A stretch of DNA of 55,362 nucleotides from Bacteroidales bacterium (GCA_017469845.1 JAFUFP010000038.1:1-55362); one strand, 5' to 3'; positions 1 to 8,627 are shown, counted from the stretch's first letter. Notes: generated by a model from the letters alone, not told the origin. Translations and numbers: made by a program.

Positions 1-49
1 ATTAGACTACACTGTGGCGTCTCCGAGAGGACAAACGACCACCTCCTTG

Positions 50-57
50 CAAAGATA
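50..57 (-). promoter_or_regulatory. Possible -7 element of a gene leaving the left edge
   Basis: The minus strand reads TATCTTTG here, a perfect match to the Bacteroidota -7 consensus TAnnTTTG, followed by a GGAGG-containing sequence toward the left edge. No start codon follows in the remaining 49 bases, so the gene or RNA it would serve lies outside the window. No good -33 TTG is seen at the right distance. Confidence 0.3.
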
Positions 58-113
58 ACGTGTTACGGTCTTGATTTTTATTCTCACTGGCGTAAAAATC
101 GCGGATTTTTATG

Positions 114-121
114 TAAGTTTG
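114..121 (+). promoter_or_regulatory. -7 promoter element for the solute-binding/phosphatase pair
   Basis: TAAGTTTG matches the Bacteroidota -7 consensus TAnnTTTG and lies 23 bases before the ATG at 145. The -33 region is weak. It would drive the two overlapping genes that follow. Confidence 0.5.
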
Positions 122-144
122 GAATTCAGTTCCAACAGGAAACG

Positions 145-1095
145 ATGACCATCAGAAAAATCCTTCCGATCATCCTGCTTCTGAGCGCCACGCTTTTTGC
201 CGCCGCCCAGAACGGCAAACCTTTTGTCTTCCAGCCCAGCTGGTCCGCACAGGCCCAGTTCGCCGGCTATTACGTGGCAAAGGAGAAAGGATTCTACGAT
301 GAGGCGGGACTGGATGTCAGCATCGTCCACCCGTTCGCTTCACAAAGCGCCGAAGAAAGGGTCGCTGCGGGGGAAGCCGACGCATACGCCCTTCCCCTTA
401 TGGAAGCGATGGAACTCCGAAGCAATGGATATCCCCTGCTCAACATCTTCCAGTCTTCGATGAACTGTTCGGCCATGATGATATCACGGTTCGGGGACGA
501 CCCCTCAAAGATGAATGGAGCGAAAGTTCTCGTCTGGAGAGCAGGCTACGCTCAGATCGCCAGATGCTTCTCCGCCATCAAAGGATTGGATTACAATTGG
601 GTGGAAGCGGCCGCAAGCCTCAACATATTCGTTTCCGGTGCGATTGACATCACTGTGGCGAAAGGTTTCAACGAGTACTACCAGATTCTCCAGTCCGGAC
701 TCGTGAAAGAGGACAGCGAGGGGATATACCGTTTCGCCGAAAACGGCTACAACATCCAGGAAGACGGCGTCTGGATGAGGGAAGACTCCTACAGGAAAGA
801 TCCCCAAAGTGCGAAGGCTTTCGCAGAAGCCACGAAAAAAGGCTGGGAATGGGTCGCCGCCAATCCCAACGACGCCCTTGACATCGTGATGGCATACGTT
901 CGGAGATTCAAGCTCCCGTCGAACCGTGTCCTCCAGAAGCTCATGCTTGAGGAAGTCCTCTCCCTCCAGAAGGACCCCGATTCCGGTGAAAGGGAATTCC
1001 GTCTCCGTCCCGACATGGTGGCGAAGGCATCCTCCCTGATGAAGGAGGGGGGCATTATCACGGAAGATATCACCTATGAAGAGATAGTGCCATGA
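145..1095 (+). CDS. NMT1/THI5-like periplasmic solute-binding protein
   Basis: A 316-residue protein with an N-terminal signal peptide (hydrophobic to about residue 20, Ala-Ala-Gln cleavage region) and no lipobox cysteine. The sequence FQPSWSAQAQFAGYYVAKEKGFY is the classic start of NMT1/THI5/SsuA-type binding proteins, which bind pyrimidine precursors, sulfonates or related small molecules; the ligand here cannot be told. Its stop overlaps the start of the Cache-HAMP-PP2C phosphatase by four bases (ATGA), and no ABC permease or ATPase is next to it. This suggests, as inference, that it presents a ligand to the membrane phosphatase rather than, or as well as, feeding a transporter. The ATG at 145 gives a complete signal peptide and fits the promoter spacing. 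Confidence 0.8.
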   Translation: MTIRKILPIILLLSATLFAAAQNGKPFVFQPSWSAQAQFAGYYVAKEKGFYDEAGLDVSIVHPFASQSAEERVAAGEADAYALPLMEAMELRSNGYPLLNIFQSSMNCSAMMISRFGDDPSKMNGAKVLVWRAGYAQIARCFSAIKGLDYNWVEAAASLNIFVSGAIDITVAKGFNEYYQILQSGLVKEDSEGIYRFAENGYNIQEDGVWMREDSYRKDPQSAKAFAEATKKGWEWVAANPNDALDIVMAYVRRFKLPSNRVLQKLMLEEVLSLQKDPDSGEREFRLRPDMVAKASSLMKEGGIITEDITYEEIVP

Positions 1096-3029
1096 GGGAT
1101 TTCATCGACAGCATACGCAAGTCATTTTCGGCGAGGCTGAGTATCTGGGTTGTCCTTTTCACGGCCCTGGTCTTCCTCACCATGATGATCTACGCCGCAT
1201 CGATCTCCAGGCAATCAGTCAAGCAGGAGGCCATCAAGACCGCAAGCCAGGTTCTCGAGAACACGGAACTCCGTCTTGACAGCATCATCGATGAAGTCGA
1301 GGCCATAGCCGACAACGTCGAGTGGCTCGTCTACCGCCATCTGGACTCTCCCGAAAGCATGCTCGAATACACCCGCAGCGCCGTTCAGGGAAACCGGTTC
1401 CTCAACGGATGTTCGATTTCGTTCGAGCCGTATTTCTTCGAAGGGGTGAAGTATTTCTCGGCATATTCGAGCAACACCGACGGAGTTGTCGAAACGATCC
1501 AGGAAGGGGATGACGACTACCAGTACTTCTATCTTGACTGGTATCTTCTGCCGAAGCTTCTGAACCAGCCCTGCTGGACCGAGCCGTACAACGACTGGGA
1601 ATATGACGACGACTATTCCCTGCCCACCGAAATGCTCATCTCCTACTGCAAGCCCCTCACCGACGCCGACGGCAATTTCTTCGGGGCCATCTCGCTCGAC
1701 CTGTCGATCAAATGGCTTTCTGAGAGCATCACTTCGGTCAAGCCCTATCCGAATTCGTACGGGGTGCTGATGAGCCGGGGCGGCACCTTCATCGTCCATC
1801 CCGACCCGGAGAAACTCTTCTATCAGACGATTTTCACATCTTCCCTCACGGATGGCGATCCGGACTTCGAACGGATAGGCCAGAGAGTCATTGGCGGAGA
1901 GGAAGGCATGGAGGAAGTCGACATCGACGGGGAAGACTGCTTCATGTTCTTCAAGCCCATGAAATCGACCGGCTGGAGTCTTGCGCTCGTCTCTCCCCAG
2001 AGGGACATCTTCGACGGATTCAACCGTTTCATGGCGTTCGTCTACTTCATCATCACGATAGGTCTTATCCTTATCTTCTTCACCTGCTTCCATGTGATAA
2101 GCAAGGCCGTGGAACCTCTTGAGGAACTTGCCGAGCAGGCCGAGAACATCGCTGAAGGAAACTTCACGACCGCTCTCCCCAAATCCGACAGGGCCGACGA
2201 AATCGGCACCCTCTCACGTTCGTTCTCACACATGCAGACTTCACTGGTGGAGTATATCGACGAACTTACCGCCACAACTGCGAAGAAGGAGAGGATGGAA
2301 GGCGAACTTCACATCGCCCACGACATCCAGATGAGGATGATCCCGACCGTATTCCCTCCCTTCCCCGAGAAGAAGAACCTGGACCTCTACGCCTCTATGA
2401 ACCCCGCCAAGGAAGTCGGAGGAGACCTGTATGACTATTTCATCCTGGGGGACAAACTCTATTTCTGCATCGGAGACGTGAGTGGCAAGGGAATACCGGC
2501 GAGCCTTTTCATGGCGGGAGTCGTCGCGATCTTCCGAACCGTCGGAAAGCAGGGTCTCGCCCCCGAAGAGATCGCCACGAACCTCAACGACTCCATGGCG
2601 GAGAACAACGACGCCATGATGTTCGTCACCCTGTTCATTGGAGAGATGGACCTGCAGAGCGGAGAATTCCGGTTCTGCAACTGCGGACACAATCCGCCGC
2701 TGTATTTCCGTGAAGGGAAAACACCTCCGACCGCTCTTGAAGTGGAAGCCAACCTTCCTGTCGGCATCACCGCCGGATTCAAGTTCAAGGGCCAGAGCAT
2801 CAAGAACTTCAAGGAAAACGTGCTGCTTCTCTACACGGACGGCCTGAATGAAGCCGAGAACAAGGATCATGAGCAGTTCGGTGAGGAAAGGCTCGTTTCA
2901 GAACTGAGCAAACACGCATTCAAGAGCGCCGAGGCTACGGTCACACTTCTTCGTGGCGCCGTTTCTTCATTCTCGGAAGACTGCGAGCAAAGTGATGACC
3001 TCACGATGCTCTGCCTCAAAGTCAAATAA
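1092..3029 (+). CDS. Cache-HAMP-SpoIIE (PP2C) sensor phosphatase
   Basis: A 645-residue inner-membrane protein. A transmembrane helix lies at about 18-38, a large extracytoplasmic dCache-like sensor follows to about 310, a second helix at about 315-337, a HAMP domain at about 340-395, and a C-terminal PP2C/SpoIIE phosphatase domain from about 420 to the end. Phosphatase motifs are visible: NPAKEVGGDLYDYF (about 436-449), GDVSGKG (about 460), GHNPPLYF (about 532), YTDGLNEA (about 580) and SDDLTML near the end. These are the metal-binding Asp/Gly motifs of RsbU-type phosphatases, which act on phosphorylated STAS anti-anti-sigma proteins. No STAS or anti-sigma gene is in the window, so the target is unknown. 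It is translationally coupled to the preceding binding protein. Confidence 0.88.
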   Translation: MRDFIDSIRKSFSARLSIWVVLFTALVFLTMMIYAASISRQSVKQEAIKTASQVLENTELRLDSIIDEVEAIADNVEWLVYRHLDSPESMLEYTRSAVQGNRFLNGCSISFEPYFFEGVKYFSAYSSNTDGVVETIQEGDDDYQYFYLDWYLLPKLLNQPCWTEPYNDWEYDDDYSLPTEMLISYCKPLTDADGNFFGAISLDLSIKWLSESITSVKPYPNSYGVLMSRGGTFIVHPDPEKLFYQTIFTSSLTDGDPDFERIGQRVIGGEEGMEEVDIDGEDCFMFFKPMKSTGWSLALVSPQRDIFDGFNRFMAFVYFIITIGLILIFFTCFHVISKAVEPLEELAEQAENIAEGNFTTALPKSDRADEIGTLSRSFSHMQTSLVEYIDELTATTAKKERMEGELHIAHDIQMRMIPTVFPPFPEKKNLDLYASMNPAKEVGGDLYDYFILGDKLYFCIGDVSGKGIPASLFMAGVVAIFRTVGKQGLAPEEIATNLNDSMAENNDAMMFVTLFIGEMDLQSGEFRFCNCGHNPPLYFREGKTPPTALEVEANLPVGITAGFKFKGQSIKNFKENVLLLYTDGLNEAENKDHEQFGEERLVSELSKHAFKSAEATVTLLRGAVSSFSEDCEQSDDLTMLCLKVK

Positions 3030-3033
3030 GACC

Positions 3034-3813
3034 CTACCTTTTTGTAATCTGCCAGGCAAATCCCACCGAAAGCCCCCCGTAGCGTGAGGGGTCACTGAGA
3101 CACACGTCGGTCGAAAGGTCAATCTGAAGCCTGGGAGCCACCAGGTAGGCAAGGCTGAGTTCAGACCAGCACTCCGTCCCGAAGGAACCCGAGTAGTTGT
3201 ACTGGTCCAGAATGACGGAGAACTTTTCCCACGGCTGGAAGAAAAGTTCCACTCCGTAATAGAATTCGGGAGTCCCCTCCCCGTAGAGTATGAGGTCCCC
3301 TTCATAACAGAGGTAGAACCAGTCCGTGATTCTGTTTTCGAAAAGAAGCGCCATCTGTCCTCCCCAATTCTGCCTCATGAAGATGGAACCTTTCTTTCCG
3401 GGGATGATGACATCGGCGTTGATCGCGATGTCCGGAACGAACCTATCGCCGTCCAGAAGCTTCACCTTCGTTCCGAAGGAGAAGTTGTCGAATCCACGAT
3501 CCCTTCCGCCCCAGTTGGAGATGATGAGATAATTGCCCTGGAAATGGGCTTCGGCGTTGTCGGAAAGCCCGACCCGCAGAAGCGACTCCGCCACTGAGAA
3601 TGTCGTTGTCCAGGGGCCTTCAAGAGCCGACCTTTCCCAAGATGATCCGCTTTCAAGCTGGACTCTTCCTTTGGGGAGAATGTCGCTGCCGCCAATGGCT
3701 CCGGGACGGTCCGCGGAGAATTCCTCCCCGCTCCCATCCTGGGCACGGACAAGGGTTGAAAATGGCATCGCCAATACCAGAACAAAAAGCAATTTCTTAA
3801 AGGGTGCAGTCAT
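3034..3813 (-). CDS. Outer membrane beta-barrel protein, MetA-pathway (phenol) family-like
   Basis: About 259 residues from the chosen ATG at 3813; an upstream in-frame ATG at 3888 would add 25 residues in front of the signal peptide and is less likely. The N-terminus MTAPFKKLLFVLVLAMPF is a signal peptide ending near VRAQ. The mature protein starts with FSADRPGAIGGSDILPKG and continues with alternating, aromatic-rich strands (LLRVGLSDNAEAHFQGNY, WGGQMALLFE, YGVELFFQPW) ending in VGFAWQITKR. The DRPG and PKGxxQLESG signatures are typical of the Phenol_MetA_deg/transporter beta-barrel family common in Bacteroidota. The substrate is unknown. It is convergent with the phosphatase gene, only four bases apart. 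Confidence 0.7.
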   Translation of the reverse strand: MTAPFKKLLFVLVLAMPFSTLVRAQDGSGEEFSADRPGAIGGSDILPKGRVQLESGSSWERSALEGPWTTTFSVAESLLRVGLSDNAEAHFQGNYLIISNWGGRDRGFDNFSFGTKVKLLDGDRFVPDIAINADVIIPGKKGSIFMRQNWGGQMALLFENRITDWFYLCYEGDLILYGEGTPEFYYGVELFFQPWEKFSVILDQYNYSGSFGTECWSELSLAYLVAPRLQIDLSTDVCLSDPSRYGGLSVGFAWQITKR

Positions 3814-3842
3814 TGCGGATCCGATGTGTAGTGTTACGGGGA

Positions 3843-3850
3843 CAAACTTA
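3843..3850 (-). promoter_or_regulatory. -7 element for the beta-barrel gene
   Basis: The minus strand reads TAAGTTTG, a perfect TAnnTTTG match, about 30 bases before the ATG at 3813. This also supports that start over the more upstream one, which would lie inside or before the promoter. The -33 is weak. Confidence 0.5.
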
Positions 3851-3948
3851 GTGAAAAAATTGAACATCCGGAACAGCATCAAAAACATCTCACATAGTCT
3901 CTTCCGGTGATTATTACGACATTAGCGGAAGAAAAAAATTTCTGTCAT

Positions 3949-5226
3949 ATGAAACGATCAACACCACTTCTCATCATTCCGGTCTTCGCCGCAATCCTCT
4001 CCTGCGGACAGCGCCCGGAAGCGCAAATCGAAAAAATCGACCTCTACACATCAGTCGGTGACAACGGCCTCATGGTCGACGCAGTCGAACTCACCGCTGC
4101 AGACGCCCGAATGGTAAAGGGACTTTCAGCTGAAGATTTCGACATCGTGAACAACGTATGCGGAACCTTCATCGATCCCGAAACGGGAGCCGCTCCCGCC
4201 GATTATACCGATGACAAGATTTCGGTAACGAGGAAAAAGAATGTGCTGAGGATAGAAGCCAAGCCATTCAACAACGCCGGAAAGACCGGAGAGCGTTTCA
4301 GAAGAATCCCCTGGGAAATCAATTGCCTCGCGGACTCCGCCCTCTCCGTCAAGGGTGACATGGAAATGGAGCGCCACATCGCATTCATCGACGATTGCGA
4401 AACGGGAAGTTTCACTTTCGGCGGCCTCACCCGCGAATACATGCTGTACATCCCCAAAGACGAAAACGGCAACGAGCTGAAGAACGTCCCCTTGATGGTC
4501 TGGCAGATAGGCGGAGGAGAATACGACCGTGACCTCATGACCGTAGCCACCGCCAACAGGTGTCTCGTTTCCCTCGCTTCGGAAGGCATCCCCTGCGCCG
4601 CCTTGGTATTCGCCATCGCCAACCCGAATTACTACTACAGCGCATCCCTTTTCCCCGAGAAAATCGAACTCATAGACCGTAACAACGCCCTCCAGATGGC
4701 CTTCATCGACACCCTTATCGAAGATGGCAGAGTGGACGGCGATCACCTGTACTGCGCCGGAGCATCGAGCGGAGGAGGCTGCACGATGAGATTCGCGATG
4801 CAGTTCCCCGACCGTTTCGCCGCGGCAATCCCCTGCTGCGCTATGGACCCCATCGTTCCCATCCACCAGGTGGAGGAGAAATACGAGGGCCAGTTCGCCG
4901 ATGACCTTACCGAAGCCTTTAAGGGAAAGGTCTACAAATGGAACGGAACCGATATGGCCCTAAGCGATATGGACACCAAAGCCTTTGTCAAACTCCCCAT
5001 GTATTTTGTCCATGCCGCTTCCGACCGCACATGCAAAGTCGCCAGCACTTATTCATACTTCGAAGCCAGAAAAAGACTGGGAGCGGAGAACGATATGATG
5101 AAGATCTACTCCGACGAGGAGATGGCTTCCTACGGAATCCCCGTGATGATAGCCCACTTCTCCTGGGTACCGCTTCTGGACGATTATTCCGAAGGAAGTC
5201 CGATGCGCTGGATGCTCAGTCACTGA
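3949..5226 (+). CDS. Lipoprotein alpha/beta-hydrolase esterase
   Basis: 425 residues from ATG 3949; the reading frame is open from 3907 but the lipoprotein signal MKRSTPLLIIPVFAAILSC begins at 3949, with lipobox Leu-Ser-Cys at about residues 17-19. The C-terminal half is an alpha/beta-hydrolase of the PHB-depolymerase/feruloyl-esterase type: the nucleophile elbow is GASSGG (Ser about 271), a candidate Asp lies in AASDRTC (about 357) and a His in AHFSW (about 402). The N-terminal 150 residues look like a beta-rich accessory domain. It is probably anchored in a membrane facing the periplasm or surface and cleaves ester side groups of plant polymers or similar substrates; the exact substrate is not readable. 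A strong terminator follows. Confidence 0.75.
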   Translation: MKRSTPLLIIPVFAAILSCGQRPEAQIEKIDLYTSVGDNGLMVDAVELTAADARMVKGLSAEDFDIVNNVCGTFIDPETGAAPADYTDDKISVTRKKNVLRIEAKPFNNAGKTGERFRRIPWEINCLADSALSVKGDMEMERHIAFIDDCETGSFTFGGLTREYMLYIPKDENGNELKNVPLMVWQIGGGEYDRDLMTVATANRCLVSLASEGIPCAALVFAIANPNYYYSASLFPEKIELIDRNNALQMAFIDTLIEDGRVDGDHLYCAGASSGGGCTMRFAMQFPDRFAAAIPCCAMDPIVPIHQVEEKYEGQFADDLTEAFKGKVYKWNGTDMALSDMDTKAFVKLPMYFVHAASDRTCKVASTYSYFEARKRLGAENDMMKIYSDEEMASYGIPVMIAHFSWVPLLDDYSEGSPMRWMLSH

Positions 5227-5270
5227 GACTATTCCCGAAATGCCGCTTGATCCGCCGCTTACCTAAAATA

Positions 5271-5305
5271 ATCCCCTGCCATGATGACATGGCAGGGGAT
5301 TTTTG
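5271..5305. terminator. Bidirectional intrinsic terminator
   Basis: A near-perfect hairpin: ATCCCCTGCCATG, a four-base loop, and CATGGCAGGGGAT, followed by TTTTTG on the plus strand and preceded by an A-rich run for the minus strand. It lies between the esterase gene and the convergent small gene at 5318. Confidence 0.85.
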
Positions 5306-5317
5306 TCTTGAGAATTC

Positions 5318-5584
5318 CTACTCTTTCCGATACAGCATCTCTTCCATCAAAGAAACCGACCTTCTGAGATCCTCCGGAAAAGTGGAGTGCTCACGAAGGA
5401 AAGACTGATTCCCTTGAGAGAGGACGGAATAGAGCACCGCCGACATGGAGTTCACATACGATGATATCGAATCTTCGATATGGTCCTTCTCCCTTTCGGA
5501 AGTGGAATGCACATAGACTTTCTCCTTCTGATGGAAAAAGGCGTAGGCCTGTTCCAAGGCGTAGCGGTCAACTTCCCCCATCAT
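5318..5584 (-). CDS. Conserved small protein of unknown function (88 aa)
   Basis: A soluble, probably all-helical 88-residue protein without signal or membrane segment. The core AYAFFHQKEKVYVHSTSE resembles small Bacteroidales proteins of unknown function that I have no name for. Its ATG at 5584 overlaps the stop of the DUF4250 gene by four bases (ATGA), so the two are translationally coupled and probably act together. Confidence 0.6.
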   Translation of the reverse strand: MMGEVDRYALEQAYAFFHQKEKVYVHSTSEREKDHIEDSISSYVNSMSAVLYSVLSQGNQSFLREHSTFPEDLRRSVSLMEEMLYRKE

Positions 5585-5766
5585 ATCACACGGTTGTATT
5601 GTTCACTGTAGTGAAATCCTCCGCTTCCCAGAATCGCGTCCATCTCTTCCCTTCCGATATTGAAGAAAAAGCAGATCTGGTCGAGGTTCTCGAATTCCTC
5701 GTCCCTAAGAAGGAAATTGATGGCCGACACGGTCATCGGTATGTCAGAAAGAGGAAGATGGTCCAT
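5581..5766 (-). CDS. DUF4250 domain protein
   Basis: 61 residues. The pattern Leu-Pro...Ser-x-x-Asn-x-x-Leu-Arg-Asp...Leu-Asp-x-x-Cys...Gly-x-x-Tyr-x-x-x-x-Asn matches the DUF4250 family of small cytoplasmic proteins of unknown role found in Bacteroidota and Firmicutes. It is full length for the family and is the first gene of a two-gene unit with the 88-residue protein. No function can be assigned. Confidence 0.72.
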   Translation of the reverse strand: MDHLPLSDIPMTVSAINFLLRDEEFENLDQICFFFNIGREEMDAILGSGGFHYSEQYNRVI

Positions 5767-5820
5767 CGGTAGCGGTCATTTCAAAGCGTTCCGGGGCGCA
5801 AAGATAGCACAAAAAGGCGG

Positions 5821-6492
5821 TCAGGAGAGTTTTCTCGCCAGGAAATACACCATCGACCCTTCCTTATGGTATTCCTCGATGGAGTAGTTCTTTTCAAGGC
5901 GCTCCCGAAGGGAAGAGAAAGTTTCGAAAGGAGGAGTGAACCATCCCTTCCGTGAAAGGATGTTCTTCATCAGCCAGTCGGACCTTTTCGACTCACCCTT
6001 TATGCAAAGGCATGCGATGAAAGTTCCGCCCCTCTTCAATACACGGTGGATTTCGGAGAAGGCCCTTTCCTTGTCCGGAAAGACATGCAGTCCGTTCATG
6101 CACAGGACAGTGTCGAACTCAGCGTCAGAAAAGGGAAGATTCCCCACATCCCCCTGCATCATCCTGGTGTCAGCTATTCCAGCCGAGGAGAAACGTTCCC
6201 TCGCCCTTGAAAGCATATCTTCGCTGTAGTCAACGCAGGTGATACTGGCGTCCGTCATACGGGAATACTTTTCCGAGGTGAAAACTCCTGTCCCGACAGG
6301 AACGTCGAGAAGGTTACCGGAAAAGTCATCCGGAACATAGGAGAGAACTTTCCTCGCTATCTCGTTGTCGTCGATCCCGTCCCAGAAAAAGTCCATGTAA
6401 AGACGGCTCCACCATTTGGAGCGCGTAAGCACATCGTCATATATGTTCCTCGAACTGCGGTAAGAGTCCTCAATCTTGTCACCCATGGTCAT
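5821..6492 (-). CDS. Class I SAM-dependent methyltransferase
   Basis: 223 residues, Methyltransf_11 type. Motif I is LLDVPVGTGVFT (about 62-73), where the usual Gly-x-Gly-x-Gly has Val-Pro-Val-Gly-Thr-Gly; the acidic end of strand 2 is TCVDYS and motif II/III is FDTVLCMNGLHVF. The fold is clear but the substrate (small molecule, lipid quinone or other) is not. The ATG at 6492 lies 17 bases after a -7 promoter element. Another methyltransferase gene lies just upstream on the same strand; the two proteins are only distantly similar. Confidence 0.82.
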   Translation of the reverse strand: MTMGDKIEDSYRSSRNIYDDVLTRSKWWSRLYMDFFWDGIDDNEIARKVLSYVPDDFSGNLLDVPVGTGVFTSEKYSRMTDASITCVDYSEDMLSRARERFSSAGIADTRMMQGDVGNLPFSDAEFDTVLCMNGLHVFPDKERAFSEIHRVLKRGGTFIACLCIKGESKRSDWLMKNILSRKGWFTPPFETFSSLRERLEKNYSIEEYHKEGSMVYFLARKLS

Positions 6493-6508
6493 TTCTTTTG
6501 TTCAGCCG

Positions 6509-6516
6509 CAAAAGTA
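6509..6516 (-). promoter_or_regulatory. -7 element for the 5821-6492 methyltransferase
   Basis: The minus strand reads TACTTTTG (TAnnTTTG) in the 50-base gap between the two methyltransferase genes, suggesting the downstream one has its own promoter. The -33 is weak. Confidence 0.45.
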
Positions 6517-6542
6517 GAAAAGGGTCCATCACCTTGGATCCT

Positions 6543-7169
6543 TTATTTTCTTGCCGATACGGCTAACCAGTGATGCTTTTCGTCCTGATATACTTTCACG
6601 TCATGGAAACCGGCTTCGAGAAGATGCTTCTCCAATTCGGCTGGAGTGTAGGTGTGCATCCCTTCTATCATCTTCTCCCATTTGACGTTCTTCCCGGTAA
6701 GGCCGTCATCCTCGTTCACGATAAGGAACAGTCCCCCTTCCGAAAGGACCCTCCTCACCTCGGAGAAGCTCTTCACTATATCCGGCCAGAAATACACCGT
6801 CTCAAAAGCGGTAGCAAGGGCGAATTCCTCCTCATCGAACGGAAGTGAAGCGACGTTTGCCTCAAGAATGCGGCATTTTCCCTCCTTTATGGCCTTGGCG
6901 TTCACCTTGGAGGATTTGGAGACGGAGACCGGGGAGTAGTCAACTCCCGTAACATGGGCTCCCCCGCTTTCCGAAAGGAGCCTTCCCACGTTCGCACCGC
7001 CTCCGCAGCCGATGTCGAGAATCCTGCCTTCCTTCGGGATAGCTATCTTGTCCAACCCCCATGAAGCCATGGCCGCATGAGAGCCTCCGTTCATACCAGA
7101 TACCATCATCTTCCCGAAGAAACCTTCAGGTTTTCGGGTGTTGCTGAAAAACTTGCTCAGTATTCCCAT
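6543..7169 (-). CDS. Class I SAM-dependent methyltransferase
   Basis: 208 residues. Motif I is ILDIGCGGGANVGRLL (about 50-65), the acidic residue of strand 2 is in TGVDYSPVSV, and a motif II region follows at ATAFETVYFWPD. This is the Methyltransf_11/25 family typical of small-molecule methylation; the substrate is unknown. It starts 25 bases after the stop of the membrane protein gene at 7195-7773, so the two are probably cotranscribed from the promoter at 7795-7825. Confidence 0.82.
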   Translation of the reverse strand: MGILSKFFSNTRKPEGFFGKMMVSGMNGGSHAAMASWGLDKIAIPKEGRILDIGCGGGANVGRLLSESGGAHVTGVDYSPVSVSKSSKVNAKAIKEGKCRILEANVASLPFDEEEFALATAFETVYFWPDIVKSFSEVRRVLSEGGLFLIVNEDDGLTGKNVKWEKMIEGMHTYTPAELEKHLLEAGFHDVKVYQDEKHHWLAVSARK

Positions 7170-7194
7170 AACGATCTGCTTTTTTGACTATAGG

Positions 7195-7773
7195 TTATTT
7201 CAGTTCCGAAGCGATTCTCCGGTCCACCTTGAGGCATGCCCATACCGAAACAATCGCGACTATTGCAGTAAGGACAATGGCTCCGACAAGATGCGCTGGT
7301 GACTGAAGAGCTGATATGCCGTCAGCGTAAGCCTTACCCATTTCGCTTACAGCGCCGTCATAATACCACTGAGGCTCCGTCCAGAGACGGATTATCCAGC
7401 CGATGTTTCCTACGGCAAGAACAGGATATGCGAAAAGGACTCCCCTACGGGTAGAGTTTCCCAAAGCTGCGCGGACTATGTCGGAGAGGATTCCGAAGCC
7501 GAGGATAACCGCTTTCGAAAGGAGTCCTCCGGCTTCACCGCTGAGAAGGCAGAAAATGCACACCAAAAGAGAGCAGCACGAGCCGGCTCCGAAGCGTTTC
7601 CACTTGGAAGCAAGCTTCACATACGGCCAGCAGGCCAAAAGAGCGGCAAGGACGCTGAAATACGCCCAACAGACAGGATGAAGGAATCCCACAAAACACG
7701 AAGCGAACACGGCTACCAGATACAGAAGTCCCGGAAGAGGGAGTAGCCACCATTTGCAAACATTCTTTTCCAT
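7195..7773 (-). CDS. Membrane protein of unknown function
   Basis: 192 residues from ATG 7773, chosen because it directly precedes the first helix (CKWWLLPLPGLLYLVAVFASCF); an in-frame ATG 36 bases upstream would fall inside the promoter. About five hydrophobic segments are visible, including a C-terminal helix with LVGAIVLTAIVAIVSVWACL. No family is recognised. It is followed closely by a methyltransferase gene. Confidence 0.6.
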   Translation of the reverse strand: MEKNVCKWWLLPLPGLLYLVAVFASCFVGFLHPVCWAYFSVLAALLACWPYVKLASKWKRFGAGSCCSLLVCIFCLLSGEAGGLLSKAVILGFGILSDIVRAALGNSTRRGVLFAYPVLAVGNIGWIIRLWTEPQWYYDGAVSEMGKAYADGISALQSPAHLVGAIVLTAIVAIVSVWACLKVDRRIASELK

Positions 7774-7794
7774 TGCGAGAACTTTTTGATGCTG

Positions 7795-7825
7795 CAAATT
7801 TATCCGCATCCCTTCTGGCGGTCAA
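7795..7825 (-). promoter_or_regulatory. Bacteroidota-type promoter for membrane protein/methyltransferase
   Basis: On the minus strand TTG (7823-7825), 20 bases, then TAAATTTG (7795-7802): a full match to the Bacteroidota promoter. The start codon at 7773 is about 20 bases downstream. Confidence 0.7.
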
Positions 7826-7898
7826 TACCAACATATGGTTAAAAAGGGCTCATACCTCCCATGCGGAGATTAGACACTCCCGCAAATGTCCCGGACAC

Positions 7899-8627
7899 TC
7901 AAAGGATACCGAGGCCCTTGGCGATCTTGCACGCCTGCGCGGAATTGCCTGCCCTGAACTTCGAAAGGATATTCTGGCGGTGGCGGCTTACGGTGTGAAT
8001 GCTTATCCCGAGAGACGATGCTATGACCTTGCTTGATGAGCCGTTGTCAATCATCCTCAGGACTTCGAGTTCCCTTTCCGAAAGAATCCCTTTCGTTCCG
8101 ACGTTGCCCACAGGTACCCTCTTTCCGGAAAGAAGGTCTTCAAAAACGGCTTCCACGACCATTTCGGCGGGATTGTACAGGCACAGGGCATAGCGGATGC
8201 TGTTCCCCTCCGGAAAATACCTGATCCTGTGCCTCACAAGACGGGATTCACCCTTACTGTCTTCCATCGGCAGGACGCCGTCCAGCATCCAGCCCATCCC
8301 GTTCCTTCCCACGAAATCCACCAGGCGGATTTCCAGGAGCTGCTTTCCTTCCAGGTCCTTTTCCGGAATCCTCGACAGGAGTTCCTCTTCCCAGATGGAG
8401 TCGACCTCATGGACAGCTCCCGAGGGAGCTATCCCGAGGGTATCACCGAGTGAGCCGTAGAATATGAGGCTACGTTTTTCCCTCAGGTCACTCAGGACCG
8501 CTATCCCCTGCTCGGCGAAAGCGTAGGCCGCGGCGACCGTCTCCAGATGAAGGGGCGAAGAAGATTCTTCACGGGGAAAGGCCTGCGAAAAGAAGGTGGA
8601 ATCGAGATGTTCCCTTGCGGAAGGCAT
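7899..8627 (-). CDS. LuxR-family transcriptional regulator
   Basis: 242 residues. The C-terminal 60 residues are a GerE/LuxR helix-turn-helix (LSERELEVLRMIDNGSSSKVI, ISIHTVSRHRQNIL, about 178-235). The N-terminal 170 residues resemble a PAS-like sensor region (LYGSLG-type strands, then a segment rich in Arg and acidic residues), without a recognisable receiver domain or phosphorylatable Asp motif. It probably senses a small molecule or redox state in the cytoplasm. It is divergent from the DUF1349 gene at 8706, a possible target. Confidence 0.8.
   Translation of the reverse strand: MPSAREHLDSTFFSQAFPREESSSPLHLETVAAAYAFAEQGIAVLSDLREKRSLIFYGSLGDTLGIAPSGAVHEVDSIWEEELLSRIPEKDLEGKQLLEIRLVDFVGRNGMGWMLDGVLPMEDSKGESRLVRHRIRYFPEGNSIRYALCLYNPAEMVVEAVFEDLLSGKRVPVGNVGTKGILSERELEVLRMIDNGSSSKVIASSLGISIHTVSRHRQNILSKFRAGNSAQACKIAKGLGIL

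Noticed and set aside
1..49. 5' end of a structural RNA on the minus strand
   Set aside because: A perfect -7 element and a GC-rich sequence are present, but too little sequence remains to identify 5S, RNase P, SRP or tmRNA.
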